From Aureimonas sp. OT7 (GTDB lineage Bacteria; Pseudomonadota; Alphaproteobacteria; Rhizobiales; Rhizobiaceae): DNA of 64,000 nt. The notes below the pieces were generated by a model. That model did not search any database. It worked only from the letters and a program-made list of their open reading frames with translations, and was not told where the DNA came from. The stretch covers positions 2,951,501 to 3,015,500 of the forward strand of contig NZ_CP062167.1 in the NCBI RefSeq assembly GCF_014844055.1. Reading direction: 5' to 3'. This document shows, piece by piece, positions 17,853 to 26,532 of the stretch (its first letter is position 1; the number at the start of each line of letters is the position of its first letter). A program made the position numbers and the translations under genes.

Positions 17853-18842
17853 ATGTACAAGATTGCCGCCGCCATACTTTGTGGCACCTTGCTGGTGTCG
17901 ATCGGTCTTTTTGTCTGGTCGAATGCGCCTGGGCGGGATCAGCGATCGGATATGGCCACAAATGCGGATGATCTTATCAGTCGTCGATGCTCAATGGGGT
18001 CGAAGATCGCCGCCTCCAACAGAGTCAGCGCTACCATTTCCGAGTATCTATCTGGAGTACAGGCGGGAACGACCGTCACCAGAGATGAAGTGGGTGCTCT
18101 CATCGAACGGATCACACCCGACGAGATCGGTGTTGAACTTTTCAGGATTTACACTGCCTGCCTGCAAGCCCAGACGGAGGCGATACTTATCGAGAAGGGA
18201 GTTGCAGTTCAGGCCGAAGCAAGAGACGCCGACGGCTCCCAGGGGGATGAAACAATCGAGGCGGTATCGCGCATTCGCGTCGATACGCCTCCGGAGCGCC
18301 TCGTCCAGATTTTCGGCCAGCCACTGGCCGCCGAAGACCTGCCCGAGGGCACAGCCTACAAGTACCAGCTCGGCACCGATGCTTATGCCGTCGATTACAG
18401 GTCGGGAAGCAGGCGGCTGGCGTTAGTCATCGCGACGCCTGACCCGGAGCCATATTTCCATGGCTTGTTTGAGCGGATGTCTCTGGCAGAGACAAAAGGC
18501 TGCAGAGGGCCGCTGATGTCGTCGAGCCACCGCCACATCGTCTCGGGCGTTTGCCCAGGCCATCCCGGCAACGGATTTGCAGAGAAAGTCTATTATTTCG
18601 CTTCGGTCGACTTCGATGACAACGCCATTTGTAACGATCCAAACGATGCAATACTGCAGACCGCAGACGACTGCCCAAACTTTTTGACTGCACTGCCGTT
18701 CGCTGTGGGCATGTCGAGGTCTACAGAGGACCTGGACACCGTGAGCGCCTATTTCGGTGGAGAGCTGCAGTTCGGCTCGACGTTCGAGTGGGAATACTCG
18801 ACGCCGGCAGACGACGGCGACCAGACCCTGGCAGATCGGTGA
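17853..18842 (+). CDS. Unknown protein with N-terminal membrane anchor
   Basis: 329 aa from the ATG at 17853 (GAGG about 9 nt upstream). Residues about 4-22 form a signal anchor (KIAAAILCGTLLVSIGLFVW), the rest being soluble and acidic, so a periplasmic location is likely. A helical segment follows (about 40-120), then a beta-rich half with TPPERLVQIFGQPLAAEDLP and several cysteines in the last third (CRGP, GVCPGHPG, AICNDP, DDCPN) that may form disulfides. It vaguely recalls bacterial ETEC_3214-type proteins, but no family can be asserted. GC content is lower than that of the neighbours. Confidence 0.6.
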   Translation: MYKIAAAILCGTLLVSIGLFVWSNAPGRDQRSDMATNADDLISRRCSMGSKIAASNRVSATISEYLSGVQAGTTVTRDEVGALIERITPDEIGVELFRIYTACLQAQTEAILIEKGVAVQAEARDADGSQGDETIEAVSRIRVDTPPERLVQIFGQPLAAEDLPEGTAYKYQLGTDAYAVDYRSGSRRLALVIATPDPEPYFHGLFERMSLAETKGCRGPLMSSSHRHIVSGVCPGHPGNGFAEKVYYFASVDFDDNAICNDPNDAILQTADDCPNFLTALPFAVGMSRSTEDLDTVSAYFGGELQFGSTFEWEYSTPADDGDQTLADR

Positions 18843-18858
18843 CCTGGCGAGCACCGGC

Positions 18859-18878
18859 GGGCAGTGGTGCCACTGCCC
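18859..18878. terminator. Stem-loop between convergent genes
   Basis: A perfect 8-bp stem GGGCAGTG/CACTGCCC with a GTGC tetraloop lies between the stop of the unknown gene (18842) and that of tctA (18934). There is no strong T run on either strand. Confidence 0.45.
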
Positions 18879-18933
18879 TCTCGCTTCACTTCTGGCGGAT
18901 CGGTCGCCAGGGCCGGCTGACTTTCCGTTCCGA

Positions 18934-20439
18934 TCAGTCTTCCTCCTGGAAAGCCGTATCACGCGTCCGGCGTACCGAAGGCAGGATAACGATGAAGAGA
19001 AGAACGGCGGCAGCGACCAACATGACGGCGCTTATGGGCTGGGTCACGAACACCGTGGCATCGCCGCGGGAAAGCAACATGGCCCGGCGCAGATTTTCTT
19101 CCATCATCGGTCCGAGGACGAATCCAAGCAAGAGTGGTGCAGGTTCGCAATCCAGCTTTCGGAACAGGTAACCGAGAAGGCCGAACAGCGACATTACATA
19201 GATGTCGAAGCTCACATTGTGCAGGCTGAATACCCCGATGACGCAGAACACGAGGATCATCGGAAAAAGGAAATGATACGGCACCGTGATGAGCCGGACC
19301 CAGATGCCGATCAACGGAAGGTTGAGAACCAGCAGCATCAGATTGCCGATCCACATCGAAACGATAAGGCCCCAGAACAGGGTGGGCTGCTCGGTGATCA
19401 CAGACGGACCGGGCTGTATGCCCTGGATGACGAGCGCCCCGATCATCAACGCCATTACGGGATTGGATGGTATTCCCAGCGTCAGCATTGGGATGAAAGA
19501 GGTTTGCGCCCCGGCATTGTTGGCGGATTCCGGACCTGCGACGCCTTCTATGGCGCCGTTGCCGAACTCCTGGGGGTGGCGCGAGACGCGCTTCTCGAAG
19601 GCGTACGATGCAAACGATGCGAGCATGGCCCCGCCACCGGGCAGGATGCCGAGGACGGACCCCAGAAATGTGCCACGCAGGATGGGGGCGGCGATGCGCT
19701 TGAGCTCCTGGCGTGTCGGCATCAGCCCGGTCACCTTCCGGGTCAGAACCGTGCGCGACGCCTCGTTTTGCAGGTTCGCGACGATTTCGCCGATCCCGAA
19801 AAGTCCCATGGCGACAATCACGAAATTTATGCCGTCCGCGAGATAGGTGAAGCCGAATGTGAAGCGCGGAAGGCCAGTGTTGACATCCGTTCCGATGACG
19901 CCGAACAGAAGCCCCAGCACGATCATGCCGAGCGCATGCAGGAGCGATCCATGTGCCAGCACCACCGAGGCGACCAGCCCAAGCACCATCAGTGAAAAAT
20001 ACTCGGCCGGACCGAACTGAAGTGCGACCGTGGTGAGCGGCGGCGCAAAAAGGGCGACAAGCACTGTCGCAACGGTGCCGGCAAAGAAGGAGCCGATCGC
20101 CGCGGTTGCAAGCGCAAGCCCCGCCTTGCCCTTCATCGCCAGTTTGTAGCCGTCCAGGGCCGTCACGACCGAGGCGGATTCGCCAGGCAGGTTGACGAGG
20201 ATAGCCGTTGTCGATCCTCCGTACTGCGCACCGTAGTAGATGCCGGCAAGCATGATGAGCGAAGCGACAGGCTGCAGGTCGAACGTGATGGGCAGGAGTA
20301 TCGCGATCGTCGTCAACGGGCCGAGCCCAGGGAGAACGCCGATCGCCGTGCCCAGCAACACTCCGACGAAACAGTAGAAGAGGTTGTCGAGACTGAGGGC
20401 AGTTACGATACCAAGTTCCAGGTTGGCCAGGATATCCAT
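18934..20439 (-). CDS. tctA: Tripartite tricarboxylate transporter large permease TctA
   Basis: 501 aa with about 12 hydrophobic segments. The family signature GVLPGLGPLTTIAILLPIT is near residue 37, and a second related block GILPGGGAMLASFASYAFEK follows near residue 275; the two GxLPG blocks reflect the internal duplication of TctA. GIYYGAQYGGSTTAIL is also typical. It forms the channel for solute uptake driven by an ion gradient, fed by the periplasmic TctC. The ATG at 20439 is 5 nt after the tctB stop. Confidence 0.93.
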   Translation of the reverse strand: MDILANLELGIVTALSLDNLFYCFVGVLLGTAIGVLPGLGPLTTIAILLPITFDLQPVASLIMLAGIYYGAQYGGSTTAILVNLPGESASVVTALDGYKLAMKGKAGLALATAAIGSFFAGTVATVLVALFAPPLTTVALQFGPAEYFSLMVLGLVASVVLAHGSLLHALGMIVLGLLFGVIGTDVNTGLPRFTFGFTYLADGINFVIVAMGLFGIGEIVANLQNEASRTVLTRKVTGLMPTRQELKRIAAPILRGTFLGSVLGILPGGGAMLASFASYAFEKRVSRHPQEFGNGAIEGVAGPESANNAGAQTSFIPMLTLGIPSNPVMALMIGALVIQGIQPGPSVITEQPTLFWGLIVSMWIGNLMLLVLNLPLIGIWVRLITVPYHFLFPMILVFCVIGVFSLHNVSFDIYVMSLFGLLGYLFRKLDCEPAPLLLGFVLGPMMEENLRRAMLLSRGDATVFVTQPISAVMLVAAAVLLFIVILPSVRRTRDTAFQEED

Positions 20440-20444
20440 TTCGC

Positions 20445-20876
20445 TCAGCCCTTCAACCATGAGCCGACAAGAGGCATCGGCACACCGAGCGCCTCGATGA
20501 AGAGCAGTACGCAGAAGGCAATCAGCGCCACCATGAGAAGCATAGGTTTGATGCCGAGCTTGAAGTGACTGCTCGATGACGCCGATATCAGGATGAGCAC
20601 TGCCAGAGAGAGCGGCAATCCGAGCCGTGGCAGTAACCAAGCGAACGCGATGACGGCGACCGTCACCAGGGCAAGTGGCTTCCAGGCGATCGGTTCGATC
20701 GCTTCGCCATATCGCATGAATGAACGGGCAATTGCCGCTAGGCCAAACATTGCCAGCACGGCGCCCAGTAAGATGGGGAAGTATCCGGGGCCCATTCTGG
20801 CGGTTGTGCCGATGGGGTAGCCGCTTGCAATCGCCAGCGCCGAAAGGCCGAATGCGACGTATAGCAGCCCGCCCAA
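20445..20876 (-). CDS. tctB: Tripartite tricarboxylate transporter small permease TctB (possible 5' frameshift)
   Basis: 143 codons with four hydrophobic segments, the TctB pattern. As it stands the frame must begin at a TTG at 20876. However, an ATG at 20905 with an excellent GGAGGAA site opens MPAIRARKDF in a neighbouring frame, which is how TctB proteins usually begin, and it would join smoothly to GLLYVAFGL if one nucleotide were added in about 20866-20880. That stretch holds a T5 run. The gene is therefore either a start variant, a recent frameshift or a sequencing indel. It sits between the ldh-like gene and tctA. Confidence 0.75.
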   Translation of the reverse strand: MGGLLYVAFGLSALAIASGYPIGTTARMGPGYFPILLGAVLAMFGLAAIARSFMRYGEAIEPIAWKPLALVTVAVIAFAWLLPRLGLPLSLAVLILISASSSSHFKLGIKPMLLMVALIAFCVLLFIEALGVPMPLVGSWLKG

Positions 20877-21011
20877 AAATCCTTGCGGGCTCGTATTGCC
20901 GGCATGGCGTGTTCCTCCCTCTGTATTTCGTCACCGTGCCCCCCTCAGCCCGCAGTCGGCTTGCGCCCGTTATGTGCCGGTGGGGGGAACTTGAGGCTGC
21001 TTCCAGCGCGG

Positions 21012-22061
21012 TTATGCGCGCGCGTGGCGCGCCAAGGTATCCAGCGTCGCGCGGTCGATCGATATTCCTTCCCGACGTTGCCGCAGGAGGTTCATCATCT
21101 CGATCTCGCCGGGCAGGAGGACCGGTGTCGATGGCTCGACCGGAGGCGTGGAGTGGATGATATCGATGAAGTCGCCAATCCGGGATGACAGCCAGGTGTC
21201 CGAGCCCAGCCGGCTCGTATCGATCAGGATAAAGAAATGACCCAGGTTTTGCGGCTGATCGGGTGCGTTCACCCACGATTTCACATGAGACAGATATGCC
21301 GCTTCGGCAAGCACACCGGCCAGTAGATCGACGATCAGCGCAAGTCCGTAGCCCTTATGGCCGCCAATGGGTTGCAGAAACCCCTCCAGCGCCTCGTTCG
21401 GGTTTTCCGTCGGAGCGCCGTTCCGGTCCGTCGCCCAGCTTGCCGGGATCGTTCGCCCTTGTTTGGCGGCGTTGCGTATCTTTGCGCGGGCAACAACGCT
21501 CATCGCCATGTCGAGTATGATCGGCGTGCCACCCGGATTGGGAATGCCAAATCCGATCGGACTGTTGCCGAGGCGCGCTTCGCGCCCGCCCCAGGGGGCG
21601 ATCGTCGTGGTGGCATTGCTGCCGATGAAGCTGGCAAAGCCCGCATTGGCCGCGATATAGCAATATGGGCTCACGGGTCCGAAGTGATTGCTCCCCCTGG
21701 CGAAAGCCACGCCGATGCCATTGTCGCGCGCCAGCTCCATCGCGGTTTTCAGCGCGCTCTGCCCCACCAAGGGTCCTATTCCGTTGTTGCCGTTTACTTT
21801 CGCCATACCCGGCGCCACCCGTTCGACCTGGATATCCGGCTGCGCCTCGATCCCGCCAATGGACAATCGTTCGCCATAGGACTCGATCCGGGAGGTACCA
21901 TGGGTAGAGACACCGAACAGGTCCGCAAGCACCAGGATATCGGCCGTGTCGGCGGCGGCGACATCGCTGAGCCCCAGGGCAGTCAATGCCTGCGTCGCCA
22001 CCCGGTGCAGTTCGGCCTCTGTAATGACGGTCTTTCCCTCGTGGCTTTTCATCTGACGCAC
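21012..22061 (-). CDS. Ldh-family (malate/L-lactate dehydrogenase type) oxidoreductase
   Basis: 349 aa; start GTG at 22061, with an ATG three codons in as an alternative. The LDH2/MDG2 fold is marked by VLADLFGVSTHGTSRIESY with the active-site His, ARGSNHFGPVSPY, APWGGREARLGNSPIGFGIP and GGHKGYGLAL. These NAD(P)-dependent enzymes act on 2-hydroxy acids or cyclic imino acids (malate, sulfolactate, ureidoglycolate, piperideine carboxylate), a fold unrelated to classical LDH. Its place between tctC and tctB suggests it oxidises or reduces the imported carboxylate; the specific substrate is open. Confidence 0.87.
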   Translation of the reverse strand: MRQMKSHEGKTVITEAELHRVATQALTALGLSDVAAADTADILVLADLFGVSTHGTSRIESYGERLSIGGIEAQPDIQVERVAPGMAKVNGNNGIGPLVGQSALKTAMELARDNGIGVAFARGSNHFGPVSPYCYIAANAGFASFIGSNATTTIAPWGGREARLGNSPIGFGIPNPGGTPIILDMAMSVVARAKIRNAAKQGRTIPASWATDRNGAPTENPNEALEGFLQPIGGHKGYGLALIVDLLAGVLAEAAYLSHVKSWVNAPDQPQNLGHFFILIDTSRLGSDTWLSSRIGDFIDIIHSTPPVEPSTPVLLPGEIEMMNLLRQRREGISIDRATLDTLARHARA

Positions 22062-22187
22062 TCGTTTCCTATCTGAGAGATTGGCTGCATGGCTCTGCGC
22101 GCGCTGCTGCGTGCACGCAGGGCCGGCGCCAGCCGGCGGCGGCGTGGTCGCAACGCGGTCGCCAGTGACCGGTCGAAGGCTGGTGTT

Positions 22188-23222
22188 TTATTCGGCGTGA
22201 AGATCGGCCTTGCGGACGATCTCGCCCCAGCGGGCGCTTTCCGCGGCGATGAACGCTGCGAACTCCTCTGGCGTCGATCCGACGGCGATGCTGGCATCTT
22301 CCTTCAGCCGGGCGATGACGGACGGCTGCCGGAGCGCTTCCACCGCAGAGCGATTGAGACGGTCGATCGCGGCCTGCGGCGTGCCGGACGGCGCCAGAAG
22401 GCCAAACCATTGCGAGCTTTCGAAACCCGGGTAGCCGATCTCGGCGACTGTCGGCTGGTCGGGCAGGAGAGGAATTCGCTCTGCCGAACCCACCGCGAGC
22501 GCGCGCAATGCGCCCGACTTCAGATGTGGCAGGAAAGGCGGAACGCCTGCGGCCGCCGCATCCGTGCGGCCTGCCAGAAGATCGGTGATCTGCGCGCCGG
22601 TCCCCTTGTAGGGAATGTGCTGGACATCGATTGCAGCCGCGAGCTTGAGCTGTTCGAAGGCAAGATGGCCGGCGCTTCCATTCCCTGCGGAACCGTAGTT
22701 CAGTTCGCCCGGTCTTTCCTTTGCCAGCGCGATGAACTGCTCGAGCGTATCGGCTTCGACGTTTGAATTGACCACGAACAGGATGGGCACCCGCGTCAGC
22801 AGGGCGACCGGGGCGAAATCGTTCGAGACGTCGTAGGGCAGGCTCTCCAGCATCGCCGGATTGACCGCCAGCGTGCCGACATGGCCAAGGACCAGCGTAT
22901 GGCCATCGGGCTTGGCGCCGGCAACCTCCTGCATGGCCACGACACCGGCGGCTCCGGCCAGGTTTTCAACCACAACCTGATGGCCCAGATCCTTCGACAT
23001 CTCTACCGCCACGGTGCGGGCGATGATGTCCGAGCTTCCACCCGGTCCATACGGGACGACGAGCCGAATGGTATCGTCCGGCTGCCACTCGTCCTGCGCG
23101 ACGGCCGCGGAATGACCGAGCAGGGACAGTGCGGCTACCACGGCGGCAACAAGAGAGCCGAGGGTCGACCGCGTCCCGGCGCGTAGCTCCGCCTTCCTCA
23201 TCGATGTGTCGGATCGCATCAT
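22188..23222 (-). CDS. tctC: Tripartite tricarboxylate transporter substrate-binding protein (TctC/Bug family)
   Basis: 344 aa. A Sec signal peptide covers about residues 1-42, ending AAVAQ. The mature part has the Bug signature: IRLVVPYGPGGSSDIIAR at the start, VVENLAGAAGVVAMQEVA and GHVGTLAVNPAML. Bug proteins hold carboxylates or related small molecules in the periplasm and hand them to TctAB. First gene of the operon tctC-ldh-tctB-tctA and divergent from a LysR gene, which probably controls it. Confidence 0.9.
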   Translation of the reverse strand: MMRSDTSMRKAELRAGTRSTLGSLVAAVVAALSLLGHSAAVAQDEWQPDDTIRLVVPYGPGGSSDIIARTVAVEMSKDLGHQVVVENLAGAAGVVAMQEVAGAKPDGHTLVLGHVGTLAVNPAMLESLPYDVSNDFAPVALLTRVPILFVVNSNVEADTLEQFIALAKERPGELNYGSAGNGSAGHLAFEQLKLAAAIDVQHIPYKGTGAQITDLLAGRTDAAAAGVPPFLPHLKSGALRALAVGSAERIPLLPDQPTVAEIGYPGFESSQWFGLLAPSGTPQAAIDRLNRSAVEALRQPSVIARLKEDASIAVGSTPEEFAAFIAAESARWGEIVRKADLHAE

Positions 23223-23305
23223 TGAACATCCTCCCGGTGCGGCCCAGCGGCCTTCTTCTCATCCTCGACACCATCATTATCGCTGGTGTGCAGGCGCCGA
23301 AAAGA

Positions 23306-23318
23306 TTAGTAAACCTAA
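23306..23318. promoter_or_regulatory. Candidate LysR operator in the tctC/lysR intergenic region
   Basis: The sequence TTAG-TAAAC-CTAA is a short dyad that fits the T-N11-A LysR box. It lies 25-38 nt before the LysR start and about 85 nt before tctC, the expected position for autoregulation plus activation. Confidence 0.45.
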
Positions 23319-23343
23319 CTTCCGACATGGAGAATGCTTCGCA

Positions 23344-24213
23344 ATGGAAACGCGGTTCCTGGAAAGCTTCGTCGTGTTCACTGAGAGCCGCTCGCTCGTC
23401 GAGGCAAGCCGGAAGCTCGCCTTGACGCCGGCCGCGTTGTCGCTGCGCTTCAAGGCCCTGGAGGATGAGCTTGGCTATCCCATCCTGAGCCGGGTCGGGC
23501 GGATCGTTCGCCCCACCGCTGCCGGTTTGCGCCTGGCCGAGAAATCGCGAGCCGTCATTCAGCGGACGAGAGATCTGCGCACGCTTGGAGACGACCCCGA
23601 GCTCGCGGGGGAGATTCGGCTCGGGGTGGCGTCGAGCGCGGTCGCCGGCGTTCTGTGCAACCTGCTGCTCGACATCGCCAACACATACCCCAAGCTTGAG
23701 CTGCTCATCACCAAGGGCAGTTCCGCGGACCTCTACGGCATGCTCGTCGAAGATCGCATCGACGCCGCGCTGATGTTCGAGCCCTCGTTCGACATCTCCA
23801 AGGGCCTGGAATGGGCGAGTATCCATTCCGAACGCTATATCGTCATCGCCCCCGCTTCGTTCGGCAAACGAAACGCGCTGGACGTCCTGAATTCCGAGCC
23901 GTTCATCCGCTACGATCGCCGTCTGTGGTCGGGCCATATCGCCGCCCTTTACCTCGAACTGAAGGGGATCGTCCCCAGGGACCGCCTCGAGCTCGACGGA
24001 CTGGAGGCCATCGCGGTTCTAGTCAGCCGCGGCCTGGGCGTATCGCTCGTCCCCGATTGGTCCACGCCTTGGCCGGAGGGTCTCAGCCTTTGCAAGCTTG
24101 AGCTTCCAGACGATCGACCATTCCGGACAATGGGCATGATGTGGCCCCGCGCCTCGCGGCGGATGCCGATCATTCAAGCCCTTCTCGCCATGACGACGGG
24201 CGCCTTCCGCTGA
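23344..24213 (+). CDS. LysR-family transcriptional regulator
   Basis: 289 aa from the ATG at 23344, which gives the standard start METRFLESFVVFTESRSLVE; the longer open frame reaches back into the tctC control region. The winged helix is at residues about 1-60 (EASRKLALTPAALSLRFKALEDEL), followed by a type 2 periplasmic-binding-fold effector domain. Divergent from tctC with 121 bp between, so it is the likely controller of the tct operon, responding to the transported compound. Confidence 0.87.
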   Translation: METRFLESFVVFTESRSLVEASRKLALTPAALSLRFKALEDELGYPILSRVGRIVRPTAAGLRLAEKSRAVIQRTRDLRTLGDDPELAGEIRLGVASSAVAGVLCNLLLDIANTYPKLELLITKGSSADLYGMLVEDRIDAALMFEPSFDISKGLEWASIHSERYIVIAPASFGKRNALDVLNSEPFIRYDRRLWSGHIAALYLELKGIVPRDRLELDGLEAIAVLVSRGLGVSLVPDWSTPWPEGLSLCKLELPDDRPFRTMGMMWPRASRRMPIIQALLAMTTGAFR

Positions 24214-24283
24214 TTTCTTCCCATTCCCTCTGGCGTTCGAGGGCGGTGATGTCGGGATGGTTCCAGGTTTGCCAAGTCGTGCA

Positions 24284-25534
24284 TCATGCAGCCTGTTGCC
24301 GCGTGCGCCAGGCGTCCATGCGCGGCTCCAGGCATCCAAGGTGGACGATCTCGAAGGCCAGGGAGGCAGCATCCTCGATCTGTCGACGATCCACGTGGGC
24401 GCGTACATCCTGCTTCGTCAGGAGAAGGCGCGTGGGGCCAGTGCGGTCGTCGAAACCGGAGACCATGCGAAACGCCGGAATGCCCGCTTCGGCGAAGTTC
24501 GCGTGATCGGAGTTTCTCTGCAGCGGCCGGTGAATGCCAAGCGGAACGCCAGATGCCCGAGATGCCTCGGCCAGCAAGGGTTCGATGCCGGGAAAATCGC
24601 TGGTCAGGGCCGTCAGATGGGCTCCGCATCCGACAGTATCGAGATTCACGTTCAGGGCGATCGCATCGCGCTCCCGCTGCGACAATCCGGCGATGTAATG
24701 GCGCGAGCCCGTCAGCGCCCATTCCTCGGCATTGAAGAATGCAAGGCGCACGCCCCGCCTGCGCCCCTCCATGCGTCGCACGCGCCCGGCAACGGAAAGG
24801 GCAACCGCCAACCCGGTCGCATTGTCCATCGCGCTTTCGGCCAGGTCGTGCCCGTCGATATGCGCGGACAATACGATCCACTCGTCGATGCTGCCCGGCA
24901 TGTCGAAGAACAGGTTTTCCGCCGTCGCTTCGGTTTCTTCGGTGGCGATCCGCAGGCGGATCGGTTCGCCCTCGTGAGCCGAAAGACGTTCGGCAAGCTC
25001 CAGCGAGATGCCGGCCGCCGGTATGCCGGCGCCGTCGGTGCGGCCCGAAGACCCCGTTACCGGAGACTCCCGCAACGGACCGGCAATGAGGAAACCGGCC
25101 GCCCCATACTCCTTCGCCCAACCGTATTTCAGGCGGCGATGCACAGTATCGGCAGAAAACATGAGCTCGTGCCGGACAAGGACGATACGGCCGGGAATGC
25201 GCCCTGCCCGCGCGGCGAAATCCGCCTCCGTGCCACGCCCCAGATCCACGACTTCCGCCGTCAGCCCCGCCGACGATGTCGGCACCGTACGGACCAGCGG
25301 ATGGCAGGCGTGACGCGAGCCGTCAGCCAGTTCGAGCGACGCTGCCAGAGCCCTCCATCCGCCATAGGCAAACGACTGGACCATTGGATCGACCCCCGTC
25401 GCACGACGCCCCAGCGTCTTCAGGAGAGCGACCGCTTTCGTTTCCGAAGGCGTACCGGTCAACCGTCCTCCGGTGTCGCAGATGGCGTCCAGATCGGCGG
25501 ATAAATGGGGAAAGGCGCTTGGGGTCTGCGACAT
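24284..25534 (-). CDS. M28-family zinc peptidase with PA domain
   Basis: 416 aa from the ATG at 25534 (AAGGAG about 12 nt upstream). M28 zinc ligands are visible: SAHIDGHD (His, Asp), SAMDNATG (bridging Asp), FFNAEEWALTGS (catalytic and ligand Glu), NLDTVG and the late RNSDHANF His. A PA-like insertion lies at about residues 95-200. No signal peptide is seen, so it is probably cytoplasmic. The gene begins 17 nt after the lysR stop on the same strand and is convergent with the other LysR gene. An aminopeptidase or N-acyl hydrolase acting on imported peptides or amides is likely. Confidence 0.83.
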   Translation of the reverse strand: MSQTPSAFPHLSADLDAICDTGGRLTGTPSETKAVALLKTLGRRATGVDPMVQSFAYGGWRALAASLELADGSRHACHPLVRTVPTSSAGLTAEVVDLGRGTEADFAARAGRIPGRIVLVRHELMFSADTVHRRLKYGWAKEYGAAGFLIAGPLRESPVTGSSGRTDGAGIPAAGISLELAERLSAHEGEPIRLRIATEETEATAENLFFDMPGSIDEWIVLSAHIDGHDLAESAMDNATGLAVALSVAGRVRRMEGRRRGVRLAFFNAEEWALTGSRHYIAGLSQRERDAIALNVNLDTVGCGAHLTALTSDFPGIEPLLAEASRASGVPLGIHRPLQRNSDHANFAEAGIPAFRMVSGFDDRTGPTRLLLTKQDVRAHVDRRQIEDAASLAFEIVHLGCLEPRMDAWRTRQQAA

Positions 25535-25550
25535 GGGCACCGATGGCTCC

Positions 25551-26429
25551 TTATCTGGACAAGGTCTCATGGATGAGGTTGAGGAAATCCCGCGCCAACT
25601 TCGTGGGCTCGCGGTCGCTGCTGACCAGGACGCCTATTTCGTAGGGGATTGCGGGATAAAACGGCCGCACCTCGAAGCCGAGGGGCGCGAACATTTCCGC
25701 CGACCACCGGTCGACGATCGAAACGCCTCCACCGGATGCGACGACAGCACAGATCGACGAGAAGAAGTCGACCTCCGCCACTGAATTCAGATATGCGCCG
25801 GCATCGGAAAACGCCGCCCGGATCCGGTGGTGGATCAAACGCTCGGACGGCATAGACAGGAAAGGCTCGCCCGAAAGATCGGCAGGTCCGATCGCCTCCA
25901 GCCGCGCAAGGGCGTGCCCTTTCGGAACGATGGCGACGCAATCCAGATGATAACGGCGCACGTCGACGCCGGCGATGTCGATGGGCAGCTCGGCGATGCC
26001 GATATCGATGGTGGCTGCAGGAAACAGGGCCCGCACCTCCTCCGACGTCCGGTTGATCATCTTTACGGAAACATCCGGCAACGCTACCGTCAGGCGCGCG
26101 ACCAGAGGCGGCAGAAGAGAGATCGAGGCACTGGGATGGCTGGCCACCACCAGTCGGCCGGCCTGCCCGAGGCGGATCGATTCCGCGATGCGGTCGAGGC
26201 GCTCCACCTGGTCCAGGGCGTGCATCACCTCGCGATGAAACGATGCGCCCTCCTGCGTGAGCGCCAGCCTGCCCTTCGTACGGACAAACAATGGAAAGCC
26301 GGCCGATGCCTCCAGCCGGGCCATCTGCGCGCTGACGGCCGGTTGCGTGACGCCAAGCACCTCAGCCGCCCTGGTGACAGACCGATTACTGACGACCAGC
26401 CGGAATGCTTCGAGAAGTCGCAGATCCAT
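25551..26429 (-). CDS. LysR-family transcriptional regulator
   Basis: 292 aa from the ATG at 26429 (MDLRLLEAFRLVVSNRSVT). An ATG 8 codons upstream (26453) is possible but would put the start inside a dyad that looks like this regulator's own binding site. The winged helix (VTRAAEVLGVTQPAVSAQMARLEA) is followed by an effector domain. It heads a unit with the M28 peptidase gene and diverges from the ABC transporter operon at 26533. Confidence 0.87.
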   Translation of the reverse strand: MDLRLLEAFRLVVSNRSVTRAAEVLGVTQPAVSAQMARLEASAGFPLFVRTKGRLALTQEGASFHREVMHALDQVERLDRIAESIRLGQAGRLVVASHPSASISLLPPLVARLTVALPDVSVKMINRTSEEVRALFPAATIDIGIAELPIDIAGVDVRRYHLDCVAIVPKGHALARLEAIGPADLSGEPFLSMPSERLIHHRIRAAFSDAGAYLNSVAEVDFFSSICAVVASGGGVSIVDRWSAEMFAPLGFEVRPFYPAIPYEIGVLVSSDREPTKLARDFLNLIHETLSR

Positions 26430-26448
26430 GACCGTATTTTCGGCATAG

Positions 26449-26470
26449 TGCATAAATTTTGGTTATTGCA
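26449..26470. promoter_or_regulatory. Candidate LysR operator between lysR and the amino-acid ABC operon
   Basis: A dyad TGCATAA-N7-TTATTGCA contains the exact inner arms ATAA/TTAT and matches the T-N11-A rule at 26453-26465. It lies about 20 nt before the LysR start and 63 nt before the ABC ATPase gene. Confidence 0.5.
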
Positions 26471-26532
26471 CTAAACGCCTTTTTCTCCGATGTTTTTCCC
26501 AACGATTCTGACATTATGACGGAGACGCGGGA

